Assembly (NCBI GenBank): GCA_963556255.1
Contig: OY744616.1
Location: forward strand, 35,438,966 to 35,502,965
Length of the DNA: 64,000 nt
From: Allolobophora icterica
Lineage: Eukaryota > Annelida > Clitellata > Crassiclitellata > Lumbricidae
Reading direction: 5' to 3'
The translations under genes were made by a program, and so were the position numbers. Position 1 is the stretch's first letter. Every line of letters begins with the position of its first letter. This document shows, in pieces, positions 1-13,699 of this stretch. Below the pieces are notes generated by a model, which saw only the letters and a program-made list of their open reading frames with translations, was not told the origin of the DNA and made no database searches.

Positions 1-1411
1 TCAGAGAAAGCAGAAGTCAGACTACGGTGGATATACAAGTTGAAAGAGTTTTAAGTTTAGACCTGAGCGACGTCAGAGAATTGACCGGATGAACTGAACT
101 GGGTAGCGAATTCCACAGATTTGGACCTGCCTCAGAGAAAGCCCGACAGCCCAACGCTGTTGTGGTGCAGGGCACAGCAAGAGTCATGGTGTCAGTTGAT
201 CGAGGTAATATCTATTTGTATGATGGATGAGCAAGGAACAGAGATAGGTCGGTTGGCCAAGATGTAGCGCTTTGTAAACTATGGGGCAGATTTAAAAAAT
301 GGATTTGATGGTTACAGTGATTACAATATAGGCATGATATATTGATATTTAGGAGCTTTGCCATGGCTCAAGAAAGAGAGTTGAGACATCACTGTTTAGG
401 TCTCCCTTAGTGATTGCAAACTCAAAATTTCTAAAGAGCTACTCTAAAGCTAAGTGCAGAGCACCAGCTTATTCATGAACACCTTATCAAGTCCAAAGGG
501 GTTGTCCAGAGATGGTCAAGGGAAGTTTCGAGTCTAGTGAAACCAATGAGGAGTGAGTTACAGTAGTCAAATCTGCTGGCAACGAAAGCATTAGCCAGTG
601 GGATTAAGATACCTAATTCATTGAATATTTCATATTTGGAATTGAGATGATCTGAATAATCCCTGAAGATCTTGCGTTAGTACTCCGTACATTATTCAGA
701 TAAAATACTTATTCTGGTATACGTCAAACCTTGTTTAGGCATGTATCTATTGAGGTGTCTGGAGTGTGTGATAATCAAACGGTTTGCATGCTGGACTATC
801 AATCCAGAGATTGGAGGTTACAATCTGCCTCAAGGCAGATACTTTCAGATTTCTGTACTGCATCCAGTATGACACGGTGACTTGGCTACCTACTAGCATG
901 TGACTGCTTGCTGTAGAATATACCAGAACAGAAGAAGAAAAAGAAGCAGAAGGGCAGTGCATTGAGCTAATTTGGGAGGCAGCCTTAGCTGTGAAGTGTA
1001 ACGGACAGGGCTGCAGTCGAGGGTATATGCGGGTATACAGCATATACTCGCCTCTAGAGACTGTATACTCACCTCACAAAATATTCATATTTATTTATAT
1101 TAAAATACTGTAGCATATACTCACAAAATACTGTAGCATATACTCACCTCTAATTTGTTTTGGAAAACTAACCGGTAGCGTATACTCACCTCGAATTTTA
1201 CCACTACAGCTCTGGTAACGGATTATATTTACTACGTTCCCTTGCATCATTTGATCTACTAACCAGAGTAAAAGAATAATCTTCAGTTGTGACTGAAGCT
1301 TTCTCTCAGCAGTTTGTTCATGCCTATTTGGAATATATGCCGTATGGTTTTTGTCATCTGAAGGATGCATGATGAATGTTTACTATTGTTAAATATGTGT
1401 TAAATCTTTAG
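1..1411. other. Intron or upstream flank of UXS1; dispersed repeat at 1-560
   Basis: No coding exon was recognised here. The expected UXS1 N-terminal exon, with a cytosolic tail and signal-anchor helix, was not found and probably lies to the left of the window. Bases 1-560 resemble the repeat-like segment at about 10990-11380 in wording and order, which suggests a dispersed repeat. Around 745-900 there is a degenerate tRNA-like stretch of the kind seen in SINE heads. Confidence 0.5.
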
Positions 1412-4400
1412 CCTGAAAGACGATGACTTTGAGAACAACCCTGACGTCAGCAAGAAGATCGCTGCTCTTCATCAGCAGATTTACAATCTTCAACGAAGGT
1501 GCAGTTTACTGCAGTATCTCATCAACAGTTCTGATTGATGTCTTACTCTCTCGGCTACTATGTCCTTCGTCTTTGCTTCTTATTCACATTTCCAGTGCAC
1601 TGTATTCTAGCATAAACTGATGCCTAGAAAAAAGATCTTGAGGATTGTATGGTATTGTATTTAAGAATTTGTAAAGCGCCTCTTGCAGTACAGCCTAATC
1701 AGAGACTCTTCCAGTGCGAAGAACCCCGTGAGGAAAGGAAAGTGTTAAGAGAGCGAGAAGTACCGGGTAGCAGCAATGCCCCTAGTTAGGATCTGAGAAC
1801 AAGTTATGGAAGATCATTCCAGAGGGCTGAGCCAACAGATGCGTAGGCATGGTATTGAGCCATAGAAGGCCGGGTCCAAGGAACCAAGAGGTCGTGTCAG
1901 TCTAAAGAGGATGTTTTGTAAAATATGCATCTATCGCATTTTGTTGTTTATCTTTCCTTGAAGTGCATTTGGTTAGATTGGCATCACTAGGTGGTCAGTG
2001 CACTACATGTGCATTTAATCAACAAACTAAAGCACTGTCATTTTTGTCTATGTGTATGCCTATATGTGTATGTACACGGGATAATTTTTATAACATGGTT
2101 CATTATAAATTGGCTTCTGATATTACACTTTCAGGACATGGATCCCAAAATCAGTTCAGCCATAGAAAATGACCTCATTATAACATGGTGACATTATCAA
2201 ATGATTCTTGTTATGGTTCCTAAACATGCTGTCATATGAAGGTTTAGGTGTATATTTGTGGTATAAATTTCTAATGATGTATGTATTTTAACATTAAAAA
2301 CATTAAAACTCAGATATTGTGTTAATGTATTTTGAAGTATAAAATTGTGGACCAGATAGAAAGAAGGTACTTGTAAGAAGAAGGCTTCTTATCTTGCAAT
2401 GCACTGATGTTCGTTTCAGGTATCGCAAGCTTTTCCAATTTTAATTTCTGCTGTAATATGGATTGTCCTGTGTTTGAGATTTATTACATTGTGATTCCTA
2501 GTGTAATTCTGTGCACCACTGATGTCTATTGTTATTTGTCAAATTGCAGTCAGAAAGCTTTTCCCGATGTGAAATATCTAAACTACAAAGACAAGAAGCG
2601 CATTCTGGTGAGTGTCTGTTTTTTATGAAGTCCTTCAAAATACAGGTTTCATGTATGTAGGCCTATAAATGTACTTTTTAGGCAGATTGTCCTGAAGGTT
2701 CAGTACCTATGAAATTCAGAGATGCAATACATTGTTATAATATACTTCTCATAAGCGTAAAGATCATTTGTAAGAATGAATTAGACACTGTTTGATGCAA
2801 ATATTTAGCCACATAATTCAGCCATCTGTGATATTGCCACTGCTCAGAAGATGGCAACATTTAATTTCACAACCTCAAAGCTCAAGCATGCAGTAAAACA
2901 AAATTGCTACTCATTCTGTATGCAACATTTTTACGTTGTTTTTGATATAACATGTAGCAACCCCAACTTCAGTGTTACAATGGGTTGATGATGTTGTTGG
3001 GAGAATGTGAAGATGATTGTTTAAATTATTAGTGCTGTTCTTGAGAAGCATGCTTTTGCTTATGGATTCAGTGTGGTAGGACACTTTGTCCCACAATTGG
3101 TATGACTGAGGCTGTGACGTTATCCGGTTGTTATATCTTCTTTCTCACACTCCGGAATTTGATATCCAGAATGAAAAGAAAAGAACTGAGTCTATGTAAA
3201 TTTTACACCAACCACGTCTATTGCTTAGGAAAGATGAACAAAGGAAGGCAAATGTCTACTGTAGTAGGAGTTTCCACAGTTGATGGATATTTGTTTATAA
3301 TGTTTCTAAAGCATTAGATGTTGGTACAGCTTAAGTCACTTTGATGAACTCATTTATTGTTCTTCTTTCACTGGAAGAACCAACCATAAGACCTTGTTAT
3401 TCATGTGATGTTTTGGCATCTTGGAGAGTTGTTTTTTATGTTTCATTTGCCACACCAGCTGACCTTCTTGTTTCCTTTGTTTGATGGAGCACAGCAGTTT
3501 GGCTGAGCTTAGTCCATCACTTTAGAATTTAGTTTACTTAGTTGTCGAAAGAATTCTAAGAATTTTTACAGCTGATTTCTGGTTGCTAGGTAACATTTAA
3601 TGCTTGGTTACTGAGTTATAGCTGATTTTTCATGATTGCTAGGTAACAAATGAATCATGGTTGTTAGGTTTCAGTATATGCAATGTGCCTGAGAAGCAGG
3701 TGATTGCTAGGTGACAGCTGATTTGTGGCTGCCAGGTGACATTATATCTATTTTTTTCTAGGTGACAGGTGGCGCTGGCTTTGTGGGTTCTCATCTTGTT
3801 GATACGCTCATGATGCAAGGTCATGAGGTTACGGTGGCTGACAATTTCTTTACGGGTCGCAAAAGAAACATCGAACACTGGATTGGACACGAGAACTTTG
3901 AACTTCTCAACCATGACCTTGTTAATCCACTTTACATAGAAGGTCAGTTCGCATTTTGCATACTAGGCTTCTAAACTTATTACTTATCGTTTGATATGCT
4001 TGTTTTGTTTGTTCTCACAGGGTCTAAAAAACCTCTATACAAGCACTTGATGATAGGAGTGTGTGTTTATGCATGCATGTGTGTATGTATGTAGGGCGCT
4101 TGTGTATATATGTATCTGGATATTTATATAGCACATTTTGGTACTTCTTAAAAGTTCTGGTACATAGCTTTCTAGCAGTTCAAAACAGCTAAGACTTATA
4201 CTCAGCTGAAGATGTTTGATATGTTTAAAATGAATGTGTATCATAAGATCAATTAATAGCACATCATAGGCATGAAAAACGCAGTGTAACCAATTGATCA
4301 AGTGGCTGGCAATTGCCAGTTTACAGTGAAATGTTGTTGAATAAGATGCAGATAATAATAATATTTCTTCTTCCAGCTGATCAGATTTATCACCTGGCTT

Positions 4401-7400
4401 CACCGGCTTCTCCTCCAAACTACATGTACAACCCAATAAAAACGATTAAGACGAACACCGTTGGAACGATCAATATGCTCGGTCAGTTCACCTCTTGGCA
4501 TTCACTTCTGCTCTTTTAAAACTGGCAGCTCTTCTGTAGAAGGTTTTTTAAATGGTGCTTGATTTTGATTATGCTGTATTTGTTTCCTGATTAATTAGTA
4601 GATCAAGTCATAGATTATTCGGTATCTTTATGGTGAATAAAAATTATTTTAGACATGTGTTTCTGTGATTCAGTGGTGGAATAACCTGGTAAATTATATG
4701 ATATAATTAGATGATTCAAAAGCATGATGAAGCACATTAGCCAGTTGGTTAGAGGGCTTGGCTCGTAACGCTGTGAGTACGAGCCCCAGCCTGTCACTGT
4801 ATCGAGGTCTTGAGGAAATCCTTGACTCTCAGTTGCTCAGCACCATCATTGTTGTATCGTATAATGCTATGTGTGTAATTATGTATTTTATCATTATTGT
4901 TATAGGTCTTTTTAGGTCAAACTATGCTTCTTGAACTCCATTTGCATGCGGTTTAATTGAATTTTTCGTTGATTGCTCAGTGATTAAACATGCTTGATAT
5001 CAAGGGCATTAAATTCGCTGCTGCTGATTTCTTTTTGTGTTTTTACTTTGTTTCAGGTCTTGCTAAAAGAGTGAAGGCAAGACTTCTGCTTGCATCGACA
5101 TCTGAAGTATATGGAGGTAACGTCTAGTTACATATGGTTTGGAATTGGTCTGTTTCTGTCTGTGTTTGTGTGTATGTGTCTATGTTTGTGTGTGAGTATG
5201 TGTGTTGGTTTTGTTGTGGCTGTATGCTAATTTATGCATTTGGACTTCTGTACAGGACCTGTTGAGAACCTCTTATTAGCACTGATAACATGATGTTGCT
5301 TAAAACGCATTTGTTCATGCATGCTCATACTTGCCCAATTTTGTTTTCTTCCATTTACATTCTTTTTTCCTTTGCATGTTTGGACGAGACTTAACCGTGG
5401 TGTCTGAAATGGCAAATTTGTATTTCGTTTCAGACCCAGAAGTTCACCCACAGAATGAAGATTACTGGGGTCATGTTAATCCAATTGGTCCAAGGGCCTG
5501 CTATGATGAGGGCAAAAGAGTTGCGGAGACAATGTGTTATGCGTATGCAAAACAGGTAAATATGATGAGAAATGAGTAACTACTATATAAGAAGAGGATG
5601 AAAGCTGCTTGGTAAATGTTTATGCCACAGAAAACATGCAAATAATTCAATAGAGAAAGAGGCAAATGCCATGAGGCTATGGTGAATGTCACCGAAAACA
5701 GTCAAATGTTGCAGAATATGGACAACTGCAGCTAGAAATAGATGAATAGCCTTTCTTTACTGTTTTGCGATAATAGAGTTTGTGATTTTAATATCATCTG
5801 TATTGCTATCAGAACTTAAATGTGGCATAAATAAGATAAGTATTCATTCTTTTGTTAAGGGTCTTTCGTTGACCTGAGGAGTGATCTGGAAACATACCTT
5901 AATATTAACACCAGCAAAAGAAACTTCTTATACTAAAAATGAGAAGGTTCTTTCTCTCCGTGTGACAGTGATGCTTAACTTTATGTAGGAGAATGTTGAA
6001 GTGCGAGTGGCACGTATCTTCAACACGTTTGGGCCCCGGATGCACATGAACGATGGTCGTGTTGTCAGCAACTTCATCCTACAGGCGCTGCAGAATCAAC
6101 CGATTACAGTCAGTCATGCAGCAATTTAAAGAATTTCTCTAGCACTAATATAAGTATACATTTGTAATGATTTTATCATTTCCACCCATCCTACTACTGG
6201 TGTCACATATATTTGCTCTGTTTTCGTTTTCGTTGATGACAGAGTCCTTTTCATTTACGTGCAGTGGCCTTCCTTGTTCTTTCACTGATGACATTGCATG
6301 TAACATACTTGAAAACTGGGACTGATATGGGGGCACTGTTAATTGATGGGATCTATGGATTGCTATATCACTTTACGGGGACCTGGCCATTCCTTTCGCT
6401 CACACAGTTACTATACAGCGCTGGGCATTTTCTGTGGTTGACCCGTCGACATGGAATGGGCTCCCATGGAGTTGTGTCACCTCCAAGGGTTCCTTCCTCT
6501 CCATTCTAGCAGTTACTTAAGACTACTCTCTTCCGTCTGGTCTGGGCTGGGAGTGCCTCTGAGTAGAGATCTTGAAGGGGTGCTGTATAAATTCCTATTG
6601 AGTGATTGGTTGATTGATTTACACTATACCAGCTGATTGGTCAAAAAATGATTGATAGTAAAACCATCAACTGTTTTGCCTTGTTCAGTTTGTTTACGTT
6701 TAGATTGGTTGCTGCTTCGTCTTCATCCTCCCTTGCCTGAGCTACCTCTTACTCTGAGTCATGTTACTTTTTAGTATTGTAGTGTAATAGTGATGTGGTT
6801 TCACATTCTGGTCCCAGAACTTATGTTTGTGTGTATCGGGACACTTCGTATAGGTCATTTTTAAGTACCTTATGAAGTGCTATACTTATGACTATCCAAC
6901 AGATCTAACCAAGTGCATTTTAAGACAGTTTGCAAATGTATCCTGCTTAGAGTAAAGGCAACAGTGTGAAGATTACTCAAGTAGGCCCCATTGGTCCCAT
7001 CCTATAAAGAATTAGGTTCTGAGTGGACCTTTGCCTTTGGCAGATTGGGGCCACCTGTACTTTGCAACTTAATGTATTTCAATGGAATTTTTACAACACA
7101 ACTTTAATGAAGCTCTTAATTGTCTTTCAAACGAACCTTGTTAACCTTGTTGCCTGATTACTTTGCGGACAGCATCCCACTTACCTTTGTAATGTTCTGT
7201 TCTTTCTGCGTTTATCATCTTGTTATTGTTATTAAGGTTAATTTAGCATGTCTTAAGAATCTCTCAGAAGCATTCTCTGCTTGTCTGACAGAGCTAGGAC
7301 TTCCATAACTCTGAATAAGACTTTTTGCAGTGGTTGGTCTATCCCTGTGGAATCAGCCTTCAACTGCTATTACTGTTCCACTTCTGTAATTGCTAGGCAG

Positions 7401-9408
7401 TGCATGGCAAGTCGATAGCTCTATGTCTTAAGGCGTTGTTTTGGAGTTGTCATAGCAGGAGCATCTCTAAGCCCTATATACATTTACCAATATGATGCAA
7501 TCAACTGTCTTCTGATATTAGTGAGTCTGCTTATGAGGATATTTATTTGACATGTTTTAACACTCTGTAAATAGAACTTACCAATTTGAAACTGGTTCCA
7601 GATCTATGGATCTGGTGATCAGACTCGGTCCTTCCAGTACGTCAGCGATTTGGTTGAGGGTCTCATTGCCCTGATGAACAACAACTACTCGCAACCAGTT
7701 AATCTTGGCAATCCAGAAGAGTATACCATCAAAGAGTTTGCTGAAGTTATCAAGAAAATGGTTGGTAAGTTGGATAGATGATTCTTCTTTTCCCCATGAT
7801 TATTATCACTGAAGAATTTACCAAAGTCGTGAGTTGAATTGCCTTGGTGTGGATGTCGTGAGTCTTTGAATTTGATGCAGATGTCATGAGTTAAACTGTG
7901 TGTGAATTTGATGTAGATGGTGTTGATGACAAGAGTTAAATTGTTTTTGAATTTGGTGTAGATGTCATGAGTTAAACTGTGTTAAGTAGGTATGAATTTC
8001 GTTTAGATGCTGTGAGTTATTGTCTTTATTTTGATACAGGTGGCACAAGTGAAATTGTTTTGAAGCCAGCAATGCAGGACGATCCACAAAGACGCAAGCC
8101 AGATATCACACGGGCCAAGAAGTACCTTAACTGGCAACCACAAGTTTGTGCTCAGTTTTACTTTGATCTTTTGTTTTTTAGAGCATAGAGGCATTATAAT
8201 GAGTGTTCAGTGAAACTAGATTACTTTTTTGTTTGAAGGCTTTAAGCAAAGAATTGAAGACATCTGAGGATGAATGGAAAAGCAGAACAAAAAATAGCGA
8301 GTAATGTAGTTAAGAAACAAGAAAAGCAGGTGAGCAGAAGTAAATGAAGAGATACATGGATAGGGAGAAGGAATTTGAGGACAGTAGAGAGAAGGAAGGT
8401 ATAACAATGGGGAATATAATGGCCACAATAAAAAGTCCTGATGTCACTCAGCATGTATTTATGTAAGTAGACGTGCAACATCTCATGTGAATGCATGGTG
8501 TGGTGATTAAAAAAGGAATAAATGAGGAGAAAGATAAACTTTATAATGATTATATTACAGTAATAATATCATTTTATTTTAATTCTAACAGAAACAAATA
8601 ACCTATAATGTTTAGGAGAATAATGTTATATTATGAAGTGATAATAATAATGATGATGATAATATTAGCATTTGAGGTTTTTGGTAATTCCAGTAAGGGG
8701 CCATCCACATATTACGTACACAATTAGTGGGGGAGGGGGGTCGGATTTTGGCGATTTTGCGTACGGGTGCGAACGGGGGAGGGGGAGGGGGTACAAACTG
8801 TTTACGTACACAAAATAAATTTCTAATTATGACGTCCATATTAGCCTATTTATAACTCTGTATTGTCCTATAGTCGTCCTATGGCATTTTATTACATTAT
8901 ATAAAAGCCTTGTGCAGTTATTCTGTGCTGTGAACGAGACACCTATAATTTGTCTATATTGGCCCTCACTCATCCTTCAATAATCTGGCCTAAAGTGCAG
9001 AAAGTCGCTGCCGAGACACTTTCTGCAGCTGGTCTTCGGGGGGGGGTGTACGTCAAGCGTACTAGGGTGGTGGCAGGAGGGTGGTGGAAGAAAGTAAGCT
9101 TGCGAACAGGGGGGAGGGGGTCCAATTTTCCCGGATTTTTGTGTACGTAATATATGGATGGCCCCTAATTCCATATTTCATCTTGGGGCATGTTGTAACT
9201 TTTCTTGAGTGCATAGCATTTTAGGAAAAAAACACTAATAAAATAATGCTGCATTACATTGGGTGTTGGTTACATGAGTTGCTTGTTTCTTCTGTAGGTG
9301 TCGATGTATTCTGGTCTCAACAAAACCGTGGAATATTTCCGCCAGGAACTGAAACGGCGACATCACAGTGAACGCAATATCTGGATGCCAGAGAAGAAAG
9401 ATCTCTAG
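1412..9408 (+). CDS. UXS1: UDP-glucuronate decarboxylase (UDP-xylose synthase), 3' ten exons
   Basis: The enzyme converts UDP-glucuronate to UDP-xylose with bound NAD+, and in animals is a type II Golgi membrane protein supplying xylose to start glycosaminoglycan chains. Exons: 1412-1498, 2550-2607, 3762-3942, 4377-4481, 5057-5116, 5434-5555, 5989-6108, 7602-7764, 8040-8143 and 9298-9408. All introns are GT-AG and every phase joins, giving 369 codons before TAG; the human protein is about 420 residues, so about 50 N-terminal residues (the membrane anchor) are missing at the window edge. Exon 3 carries the Rossmann motif TGGAGFVG. Exon 5 has STSEVYG. Exon 6 has the short-chain dehydrogenase YxxxK pair in CYDEGKR. 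Exon 8 has the [10 protein letters not shown] segment with the conserved Arg. The short first two exons match the stem region before RIL-VTGGAG. No frame break was seen. Introns hold a MITE and SINE fragments. Confidence 0.95.
4730..4885 (+). repeat. tRNA-derived SINE fragment in a UXS1 intron
   Basis: The stretch begins with a box-A-like GCCAGTTGGTTAGAGGGCTT and continues through a tRNA-like loop into a tail ending near CAGCACCATCATT. A similar tail, TTAGCACCATTAT, recurs near 10005-10020. It is too degenerate to be a working tRNA gene. Confidence 0.45.
6430..6625 (+). repeat. 3' end of a decayed non-LTR retrotransposon
   Basis: The conceptual translation has the WNGLP-type peptide that marks the C-terminal end of L2/CR1-like reverse transcriptases. 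It is followed by a tail reading GGTGCTGTATAAATTCCTATTGA. Similar tails (AAGAGG[CT]GCTATATAAAT) follow other WN-x-(L/V)P fragments in this window. It lies in a UXS1 intron. Confidence 0.45.
8697..9165. mobile_element. MITE with 25-bp terminal inverted repeats and TAA target duplication
   Basis: The left end starts GGGGCCATCCACATATTACG and the right end is its inverted copy, matching at 24 of 25 positions. The element is 469 bp, G-rich inside, and flanked by TAA on both sides (8694-8696 and 9166-9168). A 3-bp TAA duplication with GGG termini suits PIF/Harbinger, but the family is inferred from ends alone. It sits in the last UXS1 intron (8144-9297). No coding frame inside is credible. Confidence 0.8.
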
Positions 9409-9524
9409 TGTTTCTGCTGTTCACATTCTTTGGAAGAGTTTCTGCTGTTGTACATAATTATGATGGGGTTTTCCAAGGTCTAATTTTTAAGAAGATGGTG
9501 TATTGTAAATAGAAGGTCATGTAA

Positions 9525-9530
9525 AATAAA
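9525..9530 (+). promoter_or_regulatory. UXS1 polyadenylation signal
   Basis: AATAAA lies 117 bases after the UXS1 stop codon. A second AATAAA at 9617-9622 could serve as a distal site. The 3' UTR is therefore short, about 130-230 bases. Confidence 0.7.
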
Positions 9531-10213
9531 AGGTTTACGTGGTGTTGCTCTTGGGAGATTGTTTTTCAGGCTCTTTGTTTTCTCAGAAGTTCTTTATTTT
9601 AAGCTTAGTTTGTGACAATAAAAATCAATCAGTTGATTGGTTAGAATTATTGAATGCTCAGAACCATATTGTCATGTTTAGTTGAGATTGGTGGTTAATC
9701 AGTTACTGGTTGATAATGTGGTGTTCTACCAGTAAAGTAATTGTGAATTACAGTAATTACGGCAGTTGGTTTGTCAGTTGATTCACTCTTTGCCTTATCA
9801 CGCTCTGTTAAATCTTACATTGGTAAATCAAAGGTACTTTACTTTGGTACTTAACTTTACAAAGGTACTTTACTTTTTAATTTTACTACCTTACAAAGGT
9901 AAATCTTACATTGTACAAAACACCGGCTCACTTTTTGAGGCACTATAGTGGTCTACCAAACAGTTGTTGTGTAGGGACCCTGATCAAATCCTTAATGCCC
10001 TGTTTGCTTAGCACCATTATATGGCTTGACATCCAATAATGGCTGTATATAAATGTGAGAAATAACGTGTAAGGCATGTTTAATTAGCTGTTGAGAATGT
10101 GGCAAATTTCAAAATAGAACTTGGAGATTGAATTGTTAACACTGGCTTGGTAACAGAGCCGTGGTTTTTCAGCGGCACATACACTTTTGGCCTGGATGCG
10201 CTTCTGAAGGACT

Positions 10214-10283
10214 TTAACACTTTAATGACGAGCTTTACTAAAAGTGACTGGGAAACCAATGCAGCTCGTCATTAAAGTGTTAA
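10214..10283. mobile_element. 70-bp mini-MITE, copy 1 (perfect 20-bp inverted ends)
   Basis: The left arm is TTAACACTTTAATGACGAGC and the right arm is its exact reverse complement, leaving about 30 bases inside that contain GGAAACCAATGCA. Four other copies recur at 12630, 13993, 20242 and 50241. This copy is the most symmetric and is probably the youngest. Confidence 0.75.
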
Positions 10284-11479
10284 AAACAGGGCCATTGCGT
10301 TAGTGAGTGGCAGAATGTAACACGCACTTGCCATAACACGCAACCTCCGAAGACTGCTTCAATACTTTTTAAGCAACAAGGTCATTTGTGTTGCAGTTCA
10401 ATCAGTAGTCTATTAATCTGTCCAAAGGTGCAATGGAATTTTGTTTCTGCTTATTAAACATGTGTCTGAGTATGTATGTATATAACATCTGTTTGCATGT
10501 ATTGCTTCTGCTTATACATGTATCTGGGTATGTACGTATATAATGCCTGTTTTCATATCTTGTCATATGCTTGTTTTTCATCACTGAGATTGTGCTGCCC
10601 ACTAACTGTTTGATGTGTCAGAAGAATATGTAATTACCAATCATAACATGTCTGATGCACTCAAAAAGGCAGGTACCTATTTATGGAGCATGAGATGGCA
10701 TAGTGGTGAAGACTGTAGCATGGCTTGTGTTTAATTCTTGCTTGAAGTTTAATTTTGGAGATTGAATTTCTTCCATAACTTTGGCTTTCAATAACAGATG
10801 TTTGTTATAATTTCTAATGTGATCTAATGACTTCTATATTGCTGTTATCATAATGAACAAGGTTTCAATCAAATGAAATTATAGTCAAAAATCATAGTCC
10901 ATTGGAGTAAATTGGTCATGTCTAAATGTGTCTTGGAAACCAGTGCATCAGGCTATCGTGGGTAAGCAGTTGGAAAGATGGAGTCTTATGTTTTAACTTA
11001 AAAAACATCAAAGAACTTACAGAACAGGGCATGAATTCCAACGCTGGCCCAACCGCTAAGTACGCCTGGGTGCTCAATATGTTTGTGGTGTGAGGCACAG
11101 CAGGGATCAAAGTATCTGTGTATCAGGTGCAGTGGTTTTTGTATGAGGGGTGAGCAAGGCAGAGATATAGATTGGTAATGCTTTGTGAACAATAAGGCAG
11201 ATTTTGAAGTGGATTCACTGCTCAGTGGACAGCCAGTGTAACAAATGCAGTATGAATGTGATATGCTGATGTTTAAGGGGAATTTTGAACCACTTGTAGT
11301 TTGTGTCATTCACTCCCGAGTTATGCTGGTGAGAAGTTAGTTACACTAGTCCAGTCGGCTGGAAGACTGGGCATTTGTTCGTAAAACTAATGTCAGATCG
11401 GATTCTACGAACGTGTTATAATGTGAATGTGGACTGATTTGCATATGGCTTGAACATGGTGAATTTTGAGTGGCCTTGA

Positions 11480-11730
11480 AAGGTGTACAGTAGTGAAGTG
11501 GTTTGCTAACTGAGAGGTCAAATCCCAACCAGGGCAGAAATTTGTTTTGAGATTTCTACTCCCCTTGCCAATTCAGCTATATTGAGTATACTGTAAGTGG
11601 GGTGATCGGACAACGAGGGAGAGGACTGGCCACCCACCGTCATATGCCAAGGCTAAGCAAATGAAGTCGCTGACACTTCATATTGATGACTGCCTCTCGA
11701 GGTTAGCTTACAGGACTGCTTCTTATTACC
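11480..11730 (+). repeat. tRNA-derived SINE, family 1, plus orientation
   Basis: The head shows a box-A-like AGTGGTTTGCTAACTGAGAGG and a box-B-like GGTCAAATCCCAACC. The body then runs through GAGGACTGGCCACCCACCGT and CATATGCCAAGGCTAAG. The same body appears inverted at 13700, 16867, 24305 and 55243. Confidence 0.65.
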
Positions 11731-11959
11731 CTTCTTGATTTTAAGTACTTGTGGTTTGTTATAATGTCTCTATGGATACAAAATGATTGCAGGACATTAC
11801 ATGATAATTCGGAGGAATATTATAATAATATTAATAAAAATAATGCTAATGATTGGGTATTAAAGAGACGTCAGTTTCAATGAAACCCAATGGACCTCTC
11901 TACCAATCTGATATGGCAGACTGGGTTTGAGGCAAGTGTTTTTGTTGTGGCAGCTTATT

Positions 11960-12190
11960 TAGCATTATTGGCTATCACTGCAACCACTCTATCATCCGTT
12001 GCTGGATCTACTTTTTGGAACTCTGTCCCTGTGTCTGTCCGCTTTGCTCAGTCACTTGTGTCATTTCGTTCTCATAACTTACCTCTTTCAAATTGCTTAT
12101 CCACCATAAGCTGCCTCTCTGTCTTACGGACTGACCTTCTGGATGTTGACCTGGTTACGGCTTGGTTTTGGTGTACCATCGGTTGATACC
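11960..12190 (+). repeat. 3' fragment of a non-LTR retrotransposon
   Basis: A translated stretch contains STFWNSVPVSVR followed by SLVSFRSHN. This is the WNS(L/V)P...SLxxFK pattern at the end of L2/CR1/RTE-type reverse transcriptases. The open frame at 11890-12186 has no upstream RT core, so it is a 5'-truncated relic. Confidence 0.5.
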
Positions 12191-12629
12191 TTGTGCTTAG
12201 ATACCAGTGCAATAGAAGTTACTGATTACAATTACCAACAGTGCCATTGTTTTGGAATTATAGTTGAACAGTTGGTCATATAAAGTCTGTTATGGCATTC
12301 TGACAATCAATCAGATCTGACAATCAATCAGATCTGACAATCAATCATATCTGACAATCAGTTTCCTCACAACCACAGATATGGATATGTAGTTGGTACA
12401 GGCTTTTTTGGGCATATCCATAGGCAGCTATTTTCCATATGCCAGTCTGGAATATTGGAAAATATCCATCTGGCAGCATGCCATAAATGCAACAACATTT
12501 TTTTTATTCTTTAAGGATTACTTCAGAAACAAAATTAAAATTTTCTACTAGTACTACAACTGCTACTAGTATTATTATTACAAGAATGTTTGATGCACAC
12601 AGTCATACAGAAATTCCACTACCATTAGC

Positions 12630-12699
12630 TTAACACTTTAAGGATGAGCTGCACTGGTTTCCAGTCACGTTTAGTACATGATTGTCATTAAAGTGTTAA
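12630..12699. mobile_element. 70-bp mini-MITE, copy 2
   Basis: The ends are TTAACACTTTAAGGATGAGC and GTCATTAAAGTGTTAA, with the shared interior GGTTTCCAGTCACGTTTAGTAC. It has the same length as copy 1 but lies in the opposite orientation. Confidence 0.7.
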
Positions 12700-13699
12700 G
12701 GGACTGCTTCCTTTACACTACTTAGTACTTACTTAGTACCTAGTCCTTCCCGTGCAGGTCTGCACATTGGGTGACGCATCTCCACTCCCCTTTACACTAT
12801 TACTACTATTACTACTACAGCGTGAACATGTTTACTTTCTACTGCTACTACTATTGCTACTAATGTGGACTCGTTTACATGCTCCCACTTTACATGCTAT
12901 TCTACTTAACACAAAGTGGTGTATTTTCTCCCAGACTGTTAACCCACCATATTAACATGACTTACAAGAACTGCAGTGTATTGTCAAATATATTGACTTT
13001 CAGCATTATCCCTTTGTACACATTGCCTGGTTTACATGGTATATCATAAGGCTTGTCCTTCGAGGACTTCATGTTAATGGGTCCACAATCTACTACTAAT
13101 AATAATTTTGAATCTCTAAAATTTTTCACTTGTTTCTTTATAATATTGTTATGCTAAGAAGTTGGAACTGGGAAAAGGCATTCATGACATCTTTGCCTTT
13201 TTGTACATTTTTGGTAATGGTTTTAATCGAATAAACTTGTGTTGAGTAATAAGATCAACTATTTAAGTTTGACATTGGAACTGGAAAAAGGCTTATATTC
13301 CATGACATCTTTGCCTTTTTGTACATTTTTGGTAATGGTTTGAATTGAATAAACTTGTGTTGAGTAATAAGATCAGCTATTGAAGTTTGACAGTGGGTAA
13401 TATCTAGTCTGTTGTCTTTAAATCTGCCCAGAATATGTATCCTCGCTGAGGTAATGATGCCAACGATTTGTGTAGCTGCTTTAACGTAACTGTAGCCAAC
13501 GATTTGTGTAGCTGCTTTCAGAGGCACCCTGTATCCTGTATGATGACCATTTAGTGTTGGTTTTATAACCCCTTACAAACATTTCTAATTTGGCTCTGCT
13601 TCTACTTAGGGCTCTTTTGACTCCGTCGTTAAAGTCATGTATGGTGTATGAGGACATGAATATTACATAAGTCGTTAATGGGTTACTATACATTACTTA

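Noticed and set aside
747..1043. 98-codon minus-strand frame as a UXS1 or other exon
   Set aside because: It overlaps a tRNA-like SINE segment and has no recognisable domain; UXS1 lies on the other strand.
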